From assembly GCA_003142475.1 (NCBI GenBank), contig PLMK01000071.1, positions 1-32,193 of the forward strand: a stretch of DNA of 32,193 nt, given 5' to 3'. A program made the translations under genes and the position numbers. Each line of letters opens with the position of its first letter. The first letter of the stretch is position 1. The DNA is from Ignavibacteriota bacterium (GTDB taxonomy: Bacteria; Bacteroidota; Ignavibacteria; UBA10030). Below are positions 1 to 9,277 of the stretch, one piece after another. The notes under the pieces are model-generated. The model was not told the origin of the DNA and made no database searches. It worked only from the letters and a program-made list of their open reading frames with translations.

Positions 1-419
<419 letters not shown>

Positions 420-520
420 AATTTTTGTTGATCCATCGATAGAATCATCTCGAAGATGAAGGTCATCATTAGAATTGCGAAACAGAGTTTAGTTTTATGC
501 ATTTTCCCAATTGAGTTTTT

Positions 521-634
<114 letters not shown>

Positions 635-646
635 ATTTATAATTAG

Positions 647-684
647 AACCCCAAGTGACGAAAGTTGCCTGGGGTTTTCTTTAT
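647..684 (+). terminator. Rho-independent terminator of the rRNA operon
   Basis: AACCCCA (647-653) pairs with TGGGGTT (670-676). An inner stem, GTGAC/GTTGC, is closed by a GAAA tetraloop. A T-rich tract follows (TTTTCTTTATTTTT). Position directly after 5S and the shape of the hairpin support an intrinsic terminator. Confidence 0.9.
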
Positions 685-831
685 TTTTAAACCTTTCCGC
701 AAGTACTTTAATTATTGTACTTCATTCTTTTGTAACCCCTTGTAAATTGTATACTAAATATGTGTACTTATGTATAGAGGACATGCAATTAAATGTGGAA
801 TTGATATAGATGACTAATTTGGAGATAAATT

Positions 832-1302
832 ATGGGACCGGATTTGACTCGAATCTTAATAAGACATTTGTTAGGTGATGGCATACCCATAAAACCAGTT
901 GAGCATGAAAGAGGATTCATAAAGGCTGTCAGAATTGGTAATAATGGACTTGTGATGACCAAATATGCCAACCTTTCGCATGGAAATAGATACTTTTTTG
1001 GTTTTACACCTTGTGATGTTCAAACAGACCATAAATATACTGATGCACTATTGTTCATCGGTGATGGAGATTTGCAGCGATGTTATTTTATTCCATATCA
1101 AAGTTTCTGTGAATATCTCAGTACTGGCTCCCTAGTATATATTCAAAAGCAAGATTATTATTCCTACAAAGCCAATATTTTTCCTAATCGTGGGTACATT
1201 TTTCTTGTTGAAAAACAAAACGATAAAAGGTCACTCGAAATTGAAAGTTTTAGATTGAAAAACATAGATGAATATTTTAAATCCATGTTTATGCAATCAT
1301 AA
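832..1302 (+). CDS. Hypothetical protein, 156 aa, unrecognised family
   Basis: I do not recognise this protein. The start is supported by GGAG about eight bases before the ATG (TTTGGAGATAAATTATG), so it is probably a real gene. It has no signal peptide or membrane segment. It is rich in aromatic residues, with an alternating hydrophobic pattern suggesting a beta-rich core (for example RYFFGF near 53, DALLFIGDGD near 71, and RCYFIPYQSF near 83), then a Lys/Arg-rich C-terminus. It stands alone between the rRNA terminator and rlmN on the same strand, a common place for recently gained orphan genes. The D...GDGD...R pattern could belong to a small nuclease-like fold, but that is speculation and no function is assigned. 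Confidence 0.72.
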   Translation: MGPDLTRILIRHLLGDGIPIKPVEHERGFIKAVRIGNNGLVMTKYANLSHGNRYFFGFTPCDVQTDHKYTDALLFIGDGDLQRCYFIPYQSFCEYLSTGSLVYIQKQDYYSYKANIFPNRGYIFLVEKQNDKRSLEIESFRLKNIDEYFKSMFMQS

Positions 1303-1321
1303 AGATTGGTTCTGCTGGTAG

Positions 1322-1348
1322 ATAATCGTCCCGCCAGAAAACGATTAT
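1322..1348 (+). other. Hairpin downstream of the orphan gene
   Basis: ATAATCGT (1322-1329) pairs perfectly with ACGATTAT (1341-1348) across an 11-base loop. It lies 20 bases after the stop codon of the 156-aa gene. There is no clear T-run after it, so a terminator role is possible but weakly supported. The rest of 1303-1459 shows nothing recognisable. Confidence 0.35.
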
Positions 1349-1459
1349 TAGGCTACTTCAACTTCGACGGACAACAATGTAGATGCTAGATTTGTTTATT
1401 GAATGTCTTTGGCGTTTCACCTTGCTCTCCCTCTCTTCTTTCCTTACCTTGTTCATACA

Positions 1460-2560
1460 ATGACAAAGAAAAATCTCAAAGGTCTTAACCTTACCGAGCT
1501 TCAAGTGTTTGTAGAGGAACTCGGTGAGAAGAAATATCGTGCAGCACAACTTTACGGTTGGCTATATGCAAAAGCCGCTCAAAGTTTCGATGAAATGACT
1601 GACATCTCAAAAGATTTTCGTCAAGTTCTTTCTCAAATTTCATGTATCTCAAATCTTCAATTGGTAACTCAGAGCATCTCCACTGATAGTACAATAAAAT
1701 ATCTTTTCAAATTGAATGATGATTTAGCGATAGAAAGTGTTTTGATTCCATCAACAAAAAAATCGCCAGAGGAAGAGAATCGACTTACTCTTTGCGTTTC
1801 TACACAAGTTGGTTGCCCGCTTGACTGTAAGTTCTGTGCAACTGGCACAATGGGCTTTATGCGAAATCTCACAGCAGGGGAGATTGTCGATCAAGTGATC
1901 CAGGTTCAGCGGAATAGTCAGAAACGTATCACCAATCTTGTTTATATGGGCATGGGCGAGCCGATGCTCAATTATGAAAACGTGATGAAATCCATTGACA
2001 TCATTAATGATGATCATGGATTAAATATTGGTGCGCGGCATATCACTATTTCTACTGCTGGTTATGCCGATAAAATCCGCCAGCTTGCAGATGAAGAACG
2101 CCCTGTAAAACTTGCGCTCTCCCTTCACTCACTGGATAACGACAAACGTACCAAGCTTATGCCGATTACAAAGAAATTCTCTGTGGATGAATTGATCAAA
2201 GCCCTAGAGTACTATTACCATAAGACACGCCGCCGCCCCACATTTGAGTATATCCTATTTGACGGCTTCAATGATACAGCCGCCGATGTTAGGTCTTTTA
2301 TAAAACTGAGCAGGAGAATTCCCTGTAAAGTCAATCTTATTCCATTTCATTCCATTTCGTTTATGCTTCCATCCAGCATCGGAGCTTCACTCAAACCAAC
2401 ACCAGCTCCGCGTATCGAAGCATTTGCTGATGCACTACGCAAATCCGATATCACCGTAATGGTGCGTGGCAGTTCCGGTCAGGATATCAACGCTGCATGC
2501 GGACAACTTGCTGTGATTGAATCAAAGACTAAATTAAAAATTGCAGAAGGTTTGTTATAG
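1460..2560 (+). CDS. rlmN: 23S rRNA (A2503-C2)/tRNA (A37-C2) methyltransferase RlmN
   Basis: This is a radical-SAM methyltransferase of the RlmN/Cfr family. It methylates C2 of A2503 in 23S rRNA and A37 in some tRNAs by a ping-pong mechanism. With this start the protein has 366 residues, usual for the family. The iron-sulfur CxxxCxxC motif is C119-P-L-D-C123-K-F-C126. It is followed by the family motif GMGEPMLNYENV, and near the C-terminus by the methyl-carrying cysteine in RGSSGQDINAACGQLA (C347). The N-terminal helical domain (LNLTELQVFVEELGEKKYRAAQ) is also typical. An in-frame ATG at 1403 would add 19 hydrophobic residues that the family lacks, so the ATG at 1460 is preferred, although neither start has a good ribosome site. 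The motifs favour RlmN over the antibiotic-resistance branch Cfr, but the two are related. Confidence 0.95.
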   Translation: MTKKNLKGLNLTELQVFVEELGEKKYRAAQLYGWLYAKAAQSFDEMTDISKDFRQVLSQISCISNLQLVTQSISTDSTIKYLFKLNDDLAIESVLIPSTKKSPEEENRLTLCVSTQVGCPLDCKFCATGTMGFMRNLTAGEIVDQVIQVQRNSQKRITNLVYMGMGEPMLNYENVMKSIDIINDDHGLNIGARHITISTAGYADKIRQLADEERPVKLALSLHSLDNDKRTKLMPITKKFSVDELIKALEYYYHKTRRRPTFEYILFDGFNDTAADVRSFIKLSRRIPCKVNLIPFHSISFMLPSSIGASLKPTPAPRIEAFADALRKSDITVMVRGSSGQDINAACGQLAVIESKTKLKIAEGLL

Positions 2561-2667
2561 ATGAAGCGATTTTTCATTTTATCTTTTTTTAATCTAAACA
2601 TTTTCCTGTACATTAATTTGGTTTTAATTCACTTATTATCAACTAAGAAAGAACGACGAACGAACTA

Positions 2668-3318
2668 ATGAAAATTATTCTCTTTGGACCTCCAGGCGTG
2701 GGCAAAGGTACCCAGGCTAAATTACTTGTTGAAGAATTTCACTCAGCACATATATCCACCGGTGATTTACTGCGCGAAGCGGTGAAGAACAAAACTGCTC
2801 TTGGATTGAAAGCGAAATCTTTTATGGACGCAGGTAATCTTGTTCCCGACGATGTTGTTATCGGCTTGATTGAAGAAGTGCTTAAGTCCGATGAAGCGCG
2901 AGATAATTTCATCCTCGACGGTTTTCCACGAACGCTTCCGCAAGCTCGCGCTCTTGATGCACTCTTTGAAAAAATCGGAATTAGACTTGATTCTGTTATA
3001 AGTCTTGAAGTGAATAATGAAGAAATAATAAATCGTCTCGACCAACGGCGTCTCTGTCGTGGTTGCGGCCGTATTTATACAATTGCTCGCATCGGCGCTG
3101 ATCTAAAAAAATGCCCATCGTGTGGTGGTGAACTGTATCAACGGGATGACGATAAGCCGGAACCAGTTCGCAGGCGTCTTGAAGTCTATCAACAACAAAC
3201 GAAACCACTTATCGAATATTACCGCGAAACTGACCGACTTGTCCCTATCGATGGTATGGACGAGATTGGCTATGTACACAAACTTGTTCTCGATGCGCTC
3301 TATAAAAATAGAATCTGA
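2668..3318 (+). CDS. adk: Adenylate kinase, zinc-containing lid
   Basis: Adenylate kinase catalyses ATP + AMP = 2 ADP in the cytoplasm and balances adenylate pools. The 216-residue protein has the P-loop GPPGVGKGT (residues 7-15), the AMP-site segment STGDLLREAV (30-39), the DGFPRT motif (84-89), and a long LID domain with four cysteines, C130-xx-C133 and C149-xx-C152, which in this family bind structural zinc. The DDDKPEPVRRRL segment carries the conserved arginines. In many bacteria adk sits in the secY ribosomal-protein operon; here it follows rlmN after about 100 bases and overlaps the next gene by one base (TGATG), so it is probably co-transcribed with the phosphodiesterase. Confidence 0.97.
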   Translation: MKIILFGPPGVGKGTQAKLLVEEFHSAHISTGDLLREAVKNKTALGLKAKSFMDAGNLVPDDVVIGLIEEVLKSDEARDNFILDGFPRTLPQARALDALFEKIGIRLDSVISLEVNNEEIINRLDQRRLCRGCGRIYTIARIGADLKKCPSCGGELYQRDDDKPEPVRRRLEVYQQQTKPLIEYYRETDRLVPIDGMDEIGYVHKLVLDALYKNRI

Positions 3319-4109
3319 TGAGACCATATCAGCCTAAACCTTTGCCAGGTGCACCGCCATATATCGTTGCGCACCGCGGCATTTCGGCAAAGGCGCCTGA
3401 AAACACGCTTGCCTCTTTTGAACAAGCTGCCGAAGCCCCCGGCATCGATATGATCGAATTAGATGTTCGCTTGACAAAGGATGAAGAAGTTATTGTTTTA
3501 CATGACCGGACACTACAACGCACATCCACAGGTAACGGTCCTGCACGCAATTATTCGCTAGAAGAAATTCGGCGGTTTGATGCCGGCTCATGGTTTCATC
3601 CAATGTTTGCCAATCAGAGAATTCCAACACTTGCAGAAGTGTTTCAGCAAATAGGAAGCCGGCTTTGGGTAGACGTAGAAATCAAATCAGATCGGCTACA
3701 TCGAGAGCCGCCTGGATTGCTGGAAGAAAAAGTACTTAATGTGGTTCATAATTGCGGTATGGAAGACCGTGTGATGTTTTCTTCTTTCGATCATAAAATT
3801 TTATCAAATATTAAGCGAATAAGATCATCAGCGATGACAGGTGTGCTATTTGATTTTTTGCATGACTTCGGCCATTCGCCCTCGAAGCTCGCTGAGCGTG
3901 TTGGGGCAAAAGTGTTTAAATGTGCCACGCGCGAATTAAACCGCCAAATGTTAAACGATGCTCATAAGCATGGTATCGCGGTTTATGTCTACACACTCAA
4001 CTCAGTACAGGGTGCACAACGAATGTTAAGATACGGCGTTGACGGCATATTATCCAACAATGCAGATGATATCGTTGCCGTTGTGAAGAGCTATAGTGGC
4101 AAGCGTTAA
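3318..4109 (+). CDS. Glycerophosphodiester phosphodiesterase, cytoplasmic type
   Basis: This 263-aa protein is a GDPD-family TIM-barrel enzyme that hydrolyses glycerophosphodiesters, products of phospholipid turnover, to glycerol-3-phosphate and an alcohol. The catalytic signature is clear: AHRGISAKAPENT (H19-R20), IELDV (E47, D49), HD (H62-D63), and VDVEIKSD later in the chain. The C-terminal VDGILSNNADD is also typical. There is no signal peptide, so it should act in the cytoplasm (UgpQ-like rather than the periplasmic GlpQ type). Its ATG shares a base with the adk stop codon (TGATG), implying translational coupling. The exact substrate cannot be read from sequence. Confidence 0.92.
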   Translation: MRPYQPKPLPGAPPYIVAHRGISAKAPENTLASFEQAAEAPGIDMIELDVRLTKDEEVIVLHDRTLQRTSTGNGPARNYSLEEIRRFDAGSWFHPMFANQRIPTLAEVFQQIGSRLWVDVEIKSDRLHREPPGLLEEKVLNVVHNCGMEDRVMFSSFDHKILSNIKRIRSSAMTGVLFDFLHDFGHSPSKLAERVGAKVFKCATRELNRQMLNDAHKHGIAVYVYTLNSVQGAQRMLRYGVDGILSNNADDIVAVVKSYSGKR

Positions 4110-4208
4110 TTCTTTTTGTTGAAGCATAAGCAGGAGTTTGTTATATTCTGCTCGTGGTTTAATTGATTCGGAATTAATATCCATAACGAAACGGAAATTT
4201 CAGCCATA

Positions 4209-6836
4209 GTGAAACTCATATTATTTCTTCTTGTGCTCGCCATCTTTTTTGTGTCTGGTTGCAATTTCGGAAGACATCCGCAGACTGATCCTACTGAAAT
4301 GTACGAAAAAGCGGTTGCGCTTATCAGTGAGCAATCATTCAAACAAGCGAAGCCGATTTTAGAAGATGCCATTCGAGCATATCGTGATCTCAAGAAAAAC
4401 GACCAACTAATAGAAGCGCTTACATTTCTTGTTCAAACTGATTTGAATTTGGGAGAATTCCGTGCGGCAATTACTGCATCGGAACAAGCTGCATCACTCA
4501 TGCGCAAGGAAGGGGATGTGCATGGTGAAATCCGACTTGCACTTCTAGAAGGCGACATCTATGCCGCAATGCATATGAACGATCGAGCCATTGCCCATTA
4601 CCGTACCGCCGCCGCCTCTGCTACAGCGTTTGATGACAAGATCGCCGGGGCAGAGTCAGAATTTAAACTTGCTTCAATCTTGAAAACAAGCGGCGATCTG
4701 GATGAAGCGCTGAATGAATTTAAAAGTGTGCTTACTCTCTCTCAGGAAAGCGGTGATCGCCAGCATCTCGCTGCAGCATTGGGGGGCATCGGGAGTATTT
4801 ATCGAATGCAGCAACGAAATGAGGAAGCAGCAAATTCACTTTCACAAGCAGTCACATCGATCAGTCAAACAAGTAGTCCATTGCTTATTGCTCGGTTACA
4901 AGCGGAACTCGGTCTTCTTCATTTGGCACAAAACAGCAAAAACACCGCAATCCGCGATTTTCGCGATGCTATCAATATACTTCGTCGCGCACGCACTGGT
5001 AAAGATGTCCAAACGATCCTATTCTTCCAGCTTGGACATCTCTATGAGCAAAGCGGTAACCTGTCAGAAGCAAAACGTTACTATAGTGAGGCGTTGGAGC
5101 TTGCACGTTCAGAAGGTGATCGAATTGCAGAGAATTATCTTTCTATCTTCTTAACTCGCTGTGACTTCAATATTTTATCACCGGAACAGCGATTGCAGAA
5201 TGGAGAGAAGCTTAGACGGTCGTACGAACAAATTGCAAAGAATTTTTTAGAATGCGGTCACATTGCCGGCGAAGGATTTCTATATATTCAGCTTGGAAAA
5301 GAATATGAACGTGTAGGTGATCCCTTGAAAGCCCGCGATTTTTATTTAAAAGCAATCACGCTTGACCAAAATGCATTTTCGGAATATTCTATTGAAGAAT
5401 TGCATATGCCATATCAGAATGCACTAGGCATTCTGCCATCGCATCTGGATTGGTATGGTAGTCTAAGTGCATTGCTTATCAAGTCACAACGTCAAGAAGA
5501 AGCATTGAAGATCGTTGAGTACGCGCGGACAAAACAACTCGCCGGTACATTTCAGAATATTTTAATTTCGCTGCGCTATCCGCAAGTGAAATTGCAAACG
5601 AGAGATGTGCAAGGGCAAATTCAAAAAGCGAGAATGCTTGAAGCCGAATATACTGCACGGCTAGCCAGCACAAAGCATTCATCTGACGGTAACGATTTGA
5701 ATGCACTGCATGCTGAACTTGAATCAGCCAAACAAAATCTCCGAAAAGAATCGCAGCAAATTATTGACGAGCATCCAAACTACGAAACGCTGGTTTTGCC
5801 GAGTCCAGTAGAAGCGGGAATTCTAAAAGCGAGCATCCCGTCCGGCTCACTGGCAATAGAATTTCTGCCGACAGATGATTTGCTCTATATTTTTGCCGTA
5901 ACGCACTCACAGATTATTGTCCGCACCTCGGCGATTCATCATGACAGTCTTTTGCAGGTGATGACGGAATACCGGCAGCTTCTTCAAGACCCGAATGTGT
6001 ATTCTGGCGAAGCTGGAGAAGCAAGTGTGCCTTCGATGATGCAATTTGCAAGACTTTCTACTCATCTGTATGATATTCTTCTTCGCCCGGTGGACGATTT
6101 ATTTGAACGAAATCTTATCATAGTGGCAAATAAAGAGATGGATGGTTTTCCATTTCACGCTATAGAACGACAGGATGCAAAAGGGAATGTAAAATATGTT
6201 ATTGAATTAACAAGCATAGATTATGTACCATCAATTGCCTCACTGCGTTATCGTGCTGTATCCGCGGCTCGCTTGCAAGATGTTGTAGCATTTGGCAATC
6301 CGACAGGTAAAAACTGGTCGGTGGATTACGAATTGCGGGATATCCGCAGCTTTTTCAAGGGTGCAAGAGTGATGGTAGGATTAGAGACATCGTGGGATAA
6401 TTTAAAATCTACCAAGGCCGATATCTTGCAGATTTCTACTGAATTTAGTCAGCGAAATGCAGAATTTCCACTTGGCAATTTTGTTCTCTCAAATGGTCTG
6501 ATGGTGGAACAATCTACGATCATTCCATTCGAAAAGCTTGCGGAGCTTGAAGCAATTCCGGTTATCGCACTCTCCAATCATCATGGTCAAGGTGTTGGAC
6601 TCTCTGCAGAGCATGCACTTTTACTACGTTTGAACGGAACTCCCGATATTTTTTTCAACGCATGGTCGGCAGATAGAAAAGCGGCAAAATTTTTCAGTGA
6701 ATATTTCTTTACGCATCTTGCCAACGGTCTCGCTCCCGGCGATGCATACCGGCAAGCGCTCCTCAATCTTATCCGCACGCGTGAAGTGAGCCACCCGCGT
6801 TCGTGGGGGCAATTCTTCCACTTCGGAGTGGGATAA
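4209..6836 (+). CDS. TPR-CHAT lipoprotein with a degenerate (pseudo-protease) CHAT domain
   Basis: This is an 875-residue protein with a GTG start. Residues 1-18 form a lipoprotein signal peptide (MKLILFLL through the lipobox VSGC, with C18 as the lipidated residue), so it should be anchored in the envelope. About residues 25-470 are tandem tetratricopeptide-like helical pairs (for example SGDLDEALNEFKSVL and SGNLSEAKRYYSEALELA). A coiled-coil-like stretch follows, and then a CHAT (caspase HetF-associated with TPRs) domain from roughly 540 to the end, recognised by SIDYVPSIASLRYR and the closing RSWGQFFHFGVG. The two catalytic sites look lost. Where active CHAT proteins have H-x-A-T-H-G this one has QISTEFS (Glu at 745), and where they have LSACETG it has LSNHHGQG (His at 791). 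It is more likely a scaffold or sensor than a protease. It follows the adk-GDPD pair after about 100 bases. No effector or bacterial gasdermin partner is visible. Confidence 0.85.
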   Translation: MKLILFLLVLAIFFVSGCNFGRHPQTDPTEMYEKAVALISEQSFKQAKPILEDAIRAYRDLKKNDQLIEALTFLVQTDLNLGEFRAAITASEQAASLMRKEGDVHGEIRLALLEGDIYAAMHMNDRAIAHYRTAAASATAFDDKIAGAESEFKLASILKTSGDLDEALNEFKSVLTLSQESGDRQHLAAALGGIGSIYRMQQRNEEAANSLSQAVTSISQTSSPLLIARLQAELGLLHLAQNSKNTAIRDFRDAINILRRARTGKDVQTILFFQLGHLYEQSGNLSEAKRYYSEALELARSEGDRIAENYLSIFLTRCDFNILSPEQRLQNGEKLRRSYEQIAKNFLECGHIAGEGFLYIQLGKEYERVGDPLKARDFYLKAITLDQNAFSEYSIEELHMPYQNALGILPSHLDWYGSLSALLIKSQRQEEALKIVEYARTKQLAGTFQNILISLRYPQVKLQTRDVQGQIQKARMLEAEYTARLASTKHSSDGNDLNALHAELESAKQNLRKESQQIIDEHPNYETLVLPSPVEAGILKASIPSGSLAIEFLPTDDLLYIFAVTHSQIIVRTSAIHHDSLLQVMTEYRQLLQDPNVYSGEAGEASVPSMMQFARLSTHLYDILLRPVDDLFERNLIIVANKEMDGFPFHAIERQDAKGNVKYVIELTSIDYVPSIASLRYRAVSAARLQDVVAFGNPTGKNWSVDYELRDIRSFFKGARVMVGLETSWDNLKSTKADILQISTEFSQRNAEFPLGNFVLSNGLMVEQSTIIPFEKLAELEAIPVIALSNHHGQGVGLSAEHALLLRLNGTPDIFFNAWSADRKAAKFFSEYFFTHLANGLAPGDAYRQALLNLIRTREVSHPRSWGQFFHFGVG

Positions 6837-6883
6837 AGGCGTTTCGGTCAGATTATTCTCTATATGTTAATTATCTTAAGTTT

Positions 6884-8314
6884 ATGAAAACATACGTTTT
6901 ATTCTTATTGGTTTTTTCTGTTGTTTTAATTTCACGCCTTCCATTTCTTGATGCTGGTTATGGTACCGATACCGATGGCTGTCGTGTGGCGACAGCGGCA
7001 CGTTATATAGCCACAACAGGAGAATACAAAGCCTCGCGACTGCCAGGATTTCCAATTATAGAGTTCACTTGTTCATTAGCATGGAAAAATGGAGCTCGGT
7101 TTCTCAATTTATTGACTGCCTTTATGAGTGCAATTGCAGTTGGAATGCTGGCGATTATTGCAAAAAAATATGGATGCAAAGATTTTTTATTGATTGCGTT
7201 TACTTTTGCTTTCACGCCTGTCGTCTATATCTCCAGTACAATTACAATGGATTATATGTGGGCAATAATGTTTGTCATGTTTTGTTGGTATGCTGGACTC
7301 TTTGGAAAGCCATTTGTTGCAGGGTCGTTACTTGGAATTGCAATAGGTTGTCGTATTACGACAGCAGCTATGACTCTACCATTTGCTTTGCTTTTCTTAG
7401 ATCACGACAATTGGAAATTGTCGTTTATCAGAATCTTAAAATTTTGGTGTGCCGCTGCAGTTGTGGCAATAACTGCTTTCCTTCCTGTCTTTCTCACATA
7501 TGGATGGCACTTCTTTACATTCTTTGGACCGGCTTTCCCGCCGATTGCTACAATCCTTAAAACAATCACATTGGACGTATGGGGTATCGTAGGTTTTTCT
7601 GCCATTTCGATTATTTCTTTTCTGGTACTGGTTAGGAAAAAAACAATTCATATTGTTTCGTTAACATCATTATTTTTGCAGAGAAACTTCTCAGTGTGTA
7701 TCGCTGTGCTGATCTTATTTGTGATTGAGTATGCAATTCATCCTAAGGATCCGGGTTATCTTATTCCGCCGATTCCCTTTTTCCTCCTGATTATAGCGCG
7801 TTATTTTCCGCGCCGACAGTTCGTACTCATGTGCGGTTTGATCATCTTGTCTTCGTTCGTAGGAACCATCGACTCAATTGATAGACCTTGGAGTCCGAAG
7901 CCGTCAAAACTTTCTATCCTTTTAGATATTTCTGGACGCTCAATTGCGGTGGATTTGTTGGGTCCAATTTTTAATGATCATGAACGACGTTTACAACAGA
8001 TGAGATTTGTGCAGGCTGTCATTGCAACATCCGATAGTATCGGATATAAAAGTGCAGTTGTTGCAGGAGCTTGGTTACCTAGTATTATTGAGAATACACA
8101 GGGATCAATACCAGAATCCGAATTTTCCGATTTCTCTATGAAACGCAATAATGTAGAATTTGTAAACTTGATGGATAAAAGATTGTTACTACGATTCAAA
8201 AAAAACGGATACAGGATATACTATCTCAAGACAGTTGAGGGGTATAACTACAGTGTTAATGCAATCGATTTAAGGAAAGAAGGGGCGATAGAATTAATAC
8301 CGGGAAAGATATAG
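6884..8314 (+). CDS. Polytopic membrane protein, GT-C-type glycosyltransferase-like
   Basis: This 476-residue protein has about ten hydrophobic segments, beginning with a first membrane helix at residues 4-20. Directly after it comes an extracytoplasmic loop with acidic residues (GYGTDTDGCR, D29/D31) and AARYIATTGEYKASRLPGFP. That arrangement matches the first loop of GT-C polyprenyl-phosphate-sugar mannosyl/arabinosyl transferases (PMT/ArnT relatives), where acidic residues bind the donor. A soluble C-terminal part begins near residue 340. A reading frame open from GTG at 6803 would overlap the CHAT gene by 34 bases and add a non-hydrophobic leader, so the ATG at 6884 is chosen, although its ribosome site is weak. 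The sugar and acceptor are unknown. Confidence 0.7.
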   Translation: MKTYVLFLLVFSVVLISRLPFLDAGYGTDTDGCRVATAARYIATTGEYKASRLPGFPIIEFTCSLAWKNGARFLNLLTAFMSAIAVGMLAIIAKKYGCKDFLLIAFTFAFTPVVYISSTITMDYMWAIMFVMFCWYAGLFGKPFVAGSLLGIAIGCRITTAAMTLPFALLFLDHDNWKLSFIRILKFWCAAAVVAITAFLPVFLTYGWHFFTFFGPAFPPIATILKTITLDVWGIVGFSAISIISFLVLVRKKTIHIVSLTSLFLQRNFSVCIAVLILFVIEYAIHPKDPGYLIPPIPFFLLIIARYFPRRQFVLMCGLIILSSFVGTIDSIDRPWSPKPSKLSILLDISGRSIAVDLLGPIFNDHERRLQQMRFVQAVIATSDSIGYKSAVVAGAWLPSIIENTQGSIPESEFSDFSMKRNNVEFVNLMDKRLLLRFKKNGYRIYYLKTVEGYNYSVNAIDLRKEGAIELIPGKI

Positions 8315-8330
8315 CCTCTATAGTATAACG

Positions 8331-8360
8331 AATAACAATCTTCTAATTGTTATTTTCTTT
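8331..8360 (+). terminator. Hairpin terminator between convergent genes
   Basis: AATAACAAT (8331-8339) pairs perfectly with ATTGTTATT (8346-8354) across the loop CTTCTA, and TTCTTT follows on the plus strand. It lies between the convergent membrane protein and toast-rack genes and overlaps the stop codon of the latter. It best fits termination of the plus-strand transcript. Confidence 0.6.
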
Positions 8361-9219
8361 GCACCCGCACGCTGCCTAATCCGGATTCCAGACGGATAGT
8401 CAATCGTTTAGATGCGTCTTGGAAATCGCTCGTCTCATATACACCACTTCGAGTTTTCTCAAAATCATCATCAAGCTTGAAACTGGAAAGCCAGTTATCA
8501 TCGTACACTAATTTGGCGGGAATGGTATTGGGTACATACACATTGATAGAGCCGAGCCCAACTTCAATCTGCACTTCGGCACTTTGTTTAAGTTTGCCGT
8601 CGAAATCAAGTTTATAAGAACCTACACCGCCGCTAAATTTTAGATTGCGGAAATTCAAATTGCTAAGATTTGTTGCTGTGAATTTACTCACACCCGATTC
8701 AATGGAGATATCGTCTGCAGATATCGGATTTGGCTTGCTGCACTTCATCGTCACACTGCTGGCGCCTGTCGATATTTTTACATCTTTCACTTGCAAGTCG
8801 GTTAAGTCGATCTCACCATTTCCTGCTCCAAGCTCTAATTCTAAAGAAATCGGGATGGTATTGCCCAATCTGATATCAAGATGGCGATTACGATCATTGC
8901 GGTCACCATCATCGCCCCAGAAGTGTGTGGATTCTTTTAGTTTAATATACAGTGTGCCAGTTTCGTTAGAGATATCGTAAGAAATGTATAATTTTTGTTT
9001 GGCCGCTTCTTCTTCGTCGTAATCAATAGAAGCAATTTTATCCTGTTCGCTTTGTTTAATGGAAATGCTTCCGAACGAAATATCGAGAATAACCCGCAAC
9101 TCTTTCTCTTTTGTGCGGCTGAACTCACGATGTTTGTTTTCAAGTGTACTAGCAAACGCCGCGACGGCACAAACGGCACCGACGATAAGTAACAACAGAA
9201 ATTTCATAGAGTTTTTCAT
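8350..9219 (-). CDS. Secreted toast-rack (DUF4097-like/LiaF-type beta-repeat) protein
   Basis: This 289-residue protein has a signal peptide (MKNSMKFLLLLIVGAVCAVA, cleavage probable after AFA). The rest is an acidic beta-rich region with repeated short strands such as LDISFGSISIKQ, ELGAGNGEIDL, STGASSVTMKC, GGVGSYKLDF, GLGSINVYVP and, at the very end, GLGSVRVQRK. This periodic pattern is typical of the parallel beta-solenoid 'toast rack' domains found in cell-envelope stress proteins. The ATG at 9219 has AGGTGG just before it, which rules out the longer frame that overlaps the sigma gene. It lies 58 bases downstream of an ECF sigma factor on the same strand and is probably in its operon. A role in envelope sensing is inferred from this context only. 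Confidence 0.82.
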   Translation of the reverse strand: MKNSMKFLLLLIVGAVCAVAAFASTLENKHREFSRTKEKELRVILDISFGSISIKQSEQDKIASIDYDEEEAAKQKLYISYDISNETGTLYIKLKESTHFWGDDGDRNDRNRHLDIRLGNTIPISLELELGAGNGEIDLTDLQVKDVKISTGASSVTMKCSKPNPISADDISIESGVSKFTATNLSNLNFRNLKFSGGVGSYKLDFDGKLKQSAEVQIEVGLGSINVYVPNTIPAKLVYDDNWLSSFKLDDDFEKTRSGVYETSDFQDASKRLTIRLESGLGSVRVQRK

Positions 9220-9277
9220 GACCCACCTGTATGCCTCTGATATTACGTTGTCACCGCAGCAGAAGTTGCATCTATTT

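Noticed and set aside
4714-5154. 146-codon frame within the TPR-CHAT gene
   Set aside because: It is a different frame of a strongly supported gene, with no ribosome site and Cys/His-rich noise-like composition.
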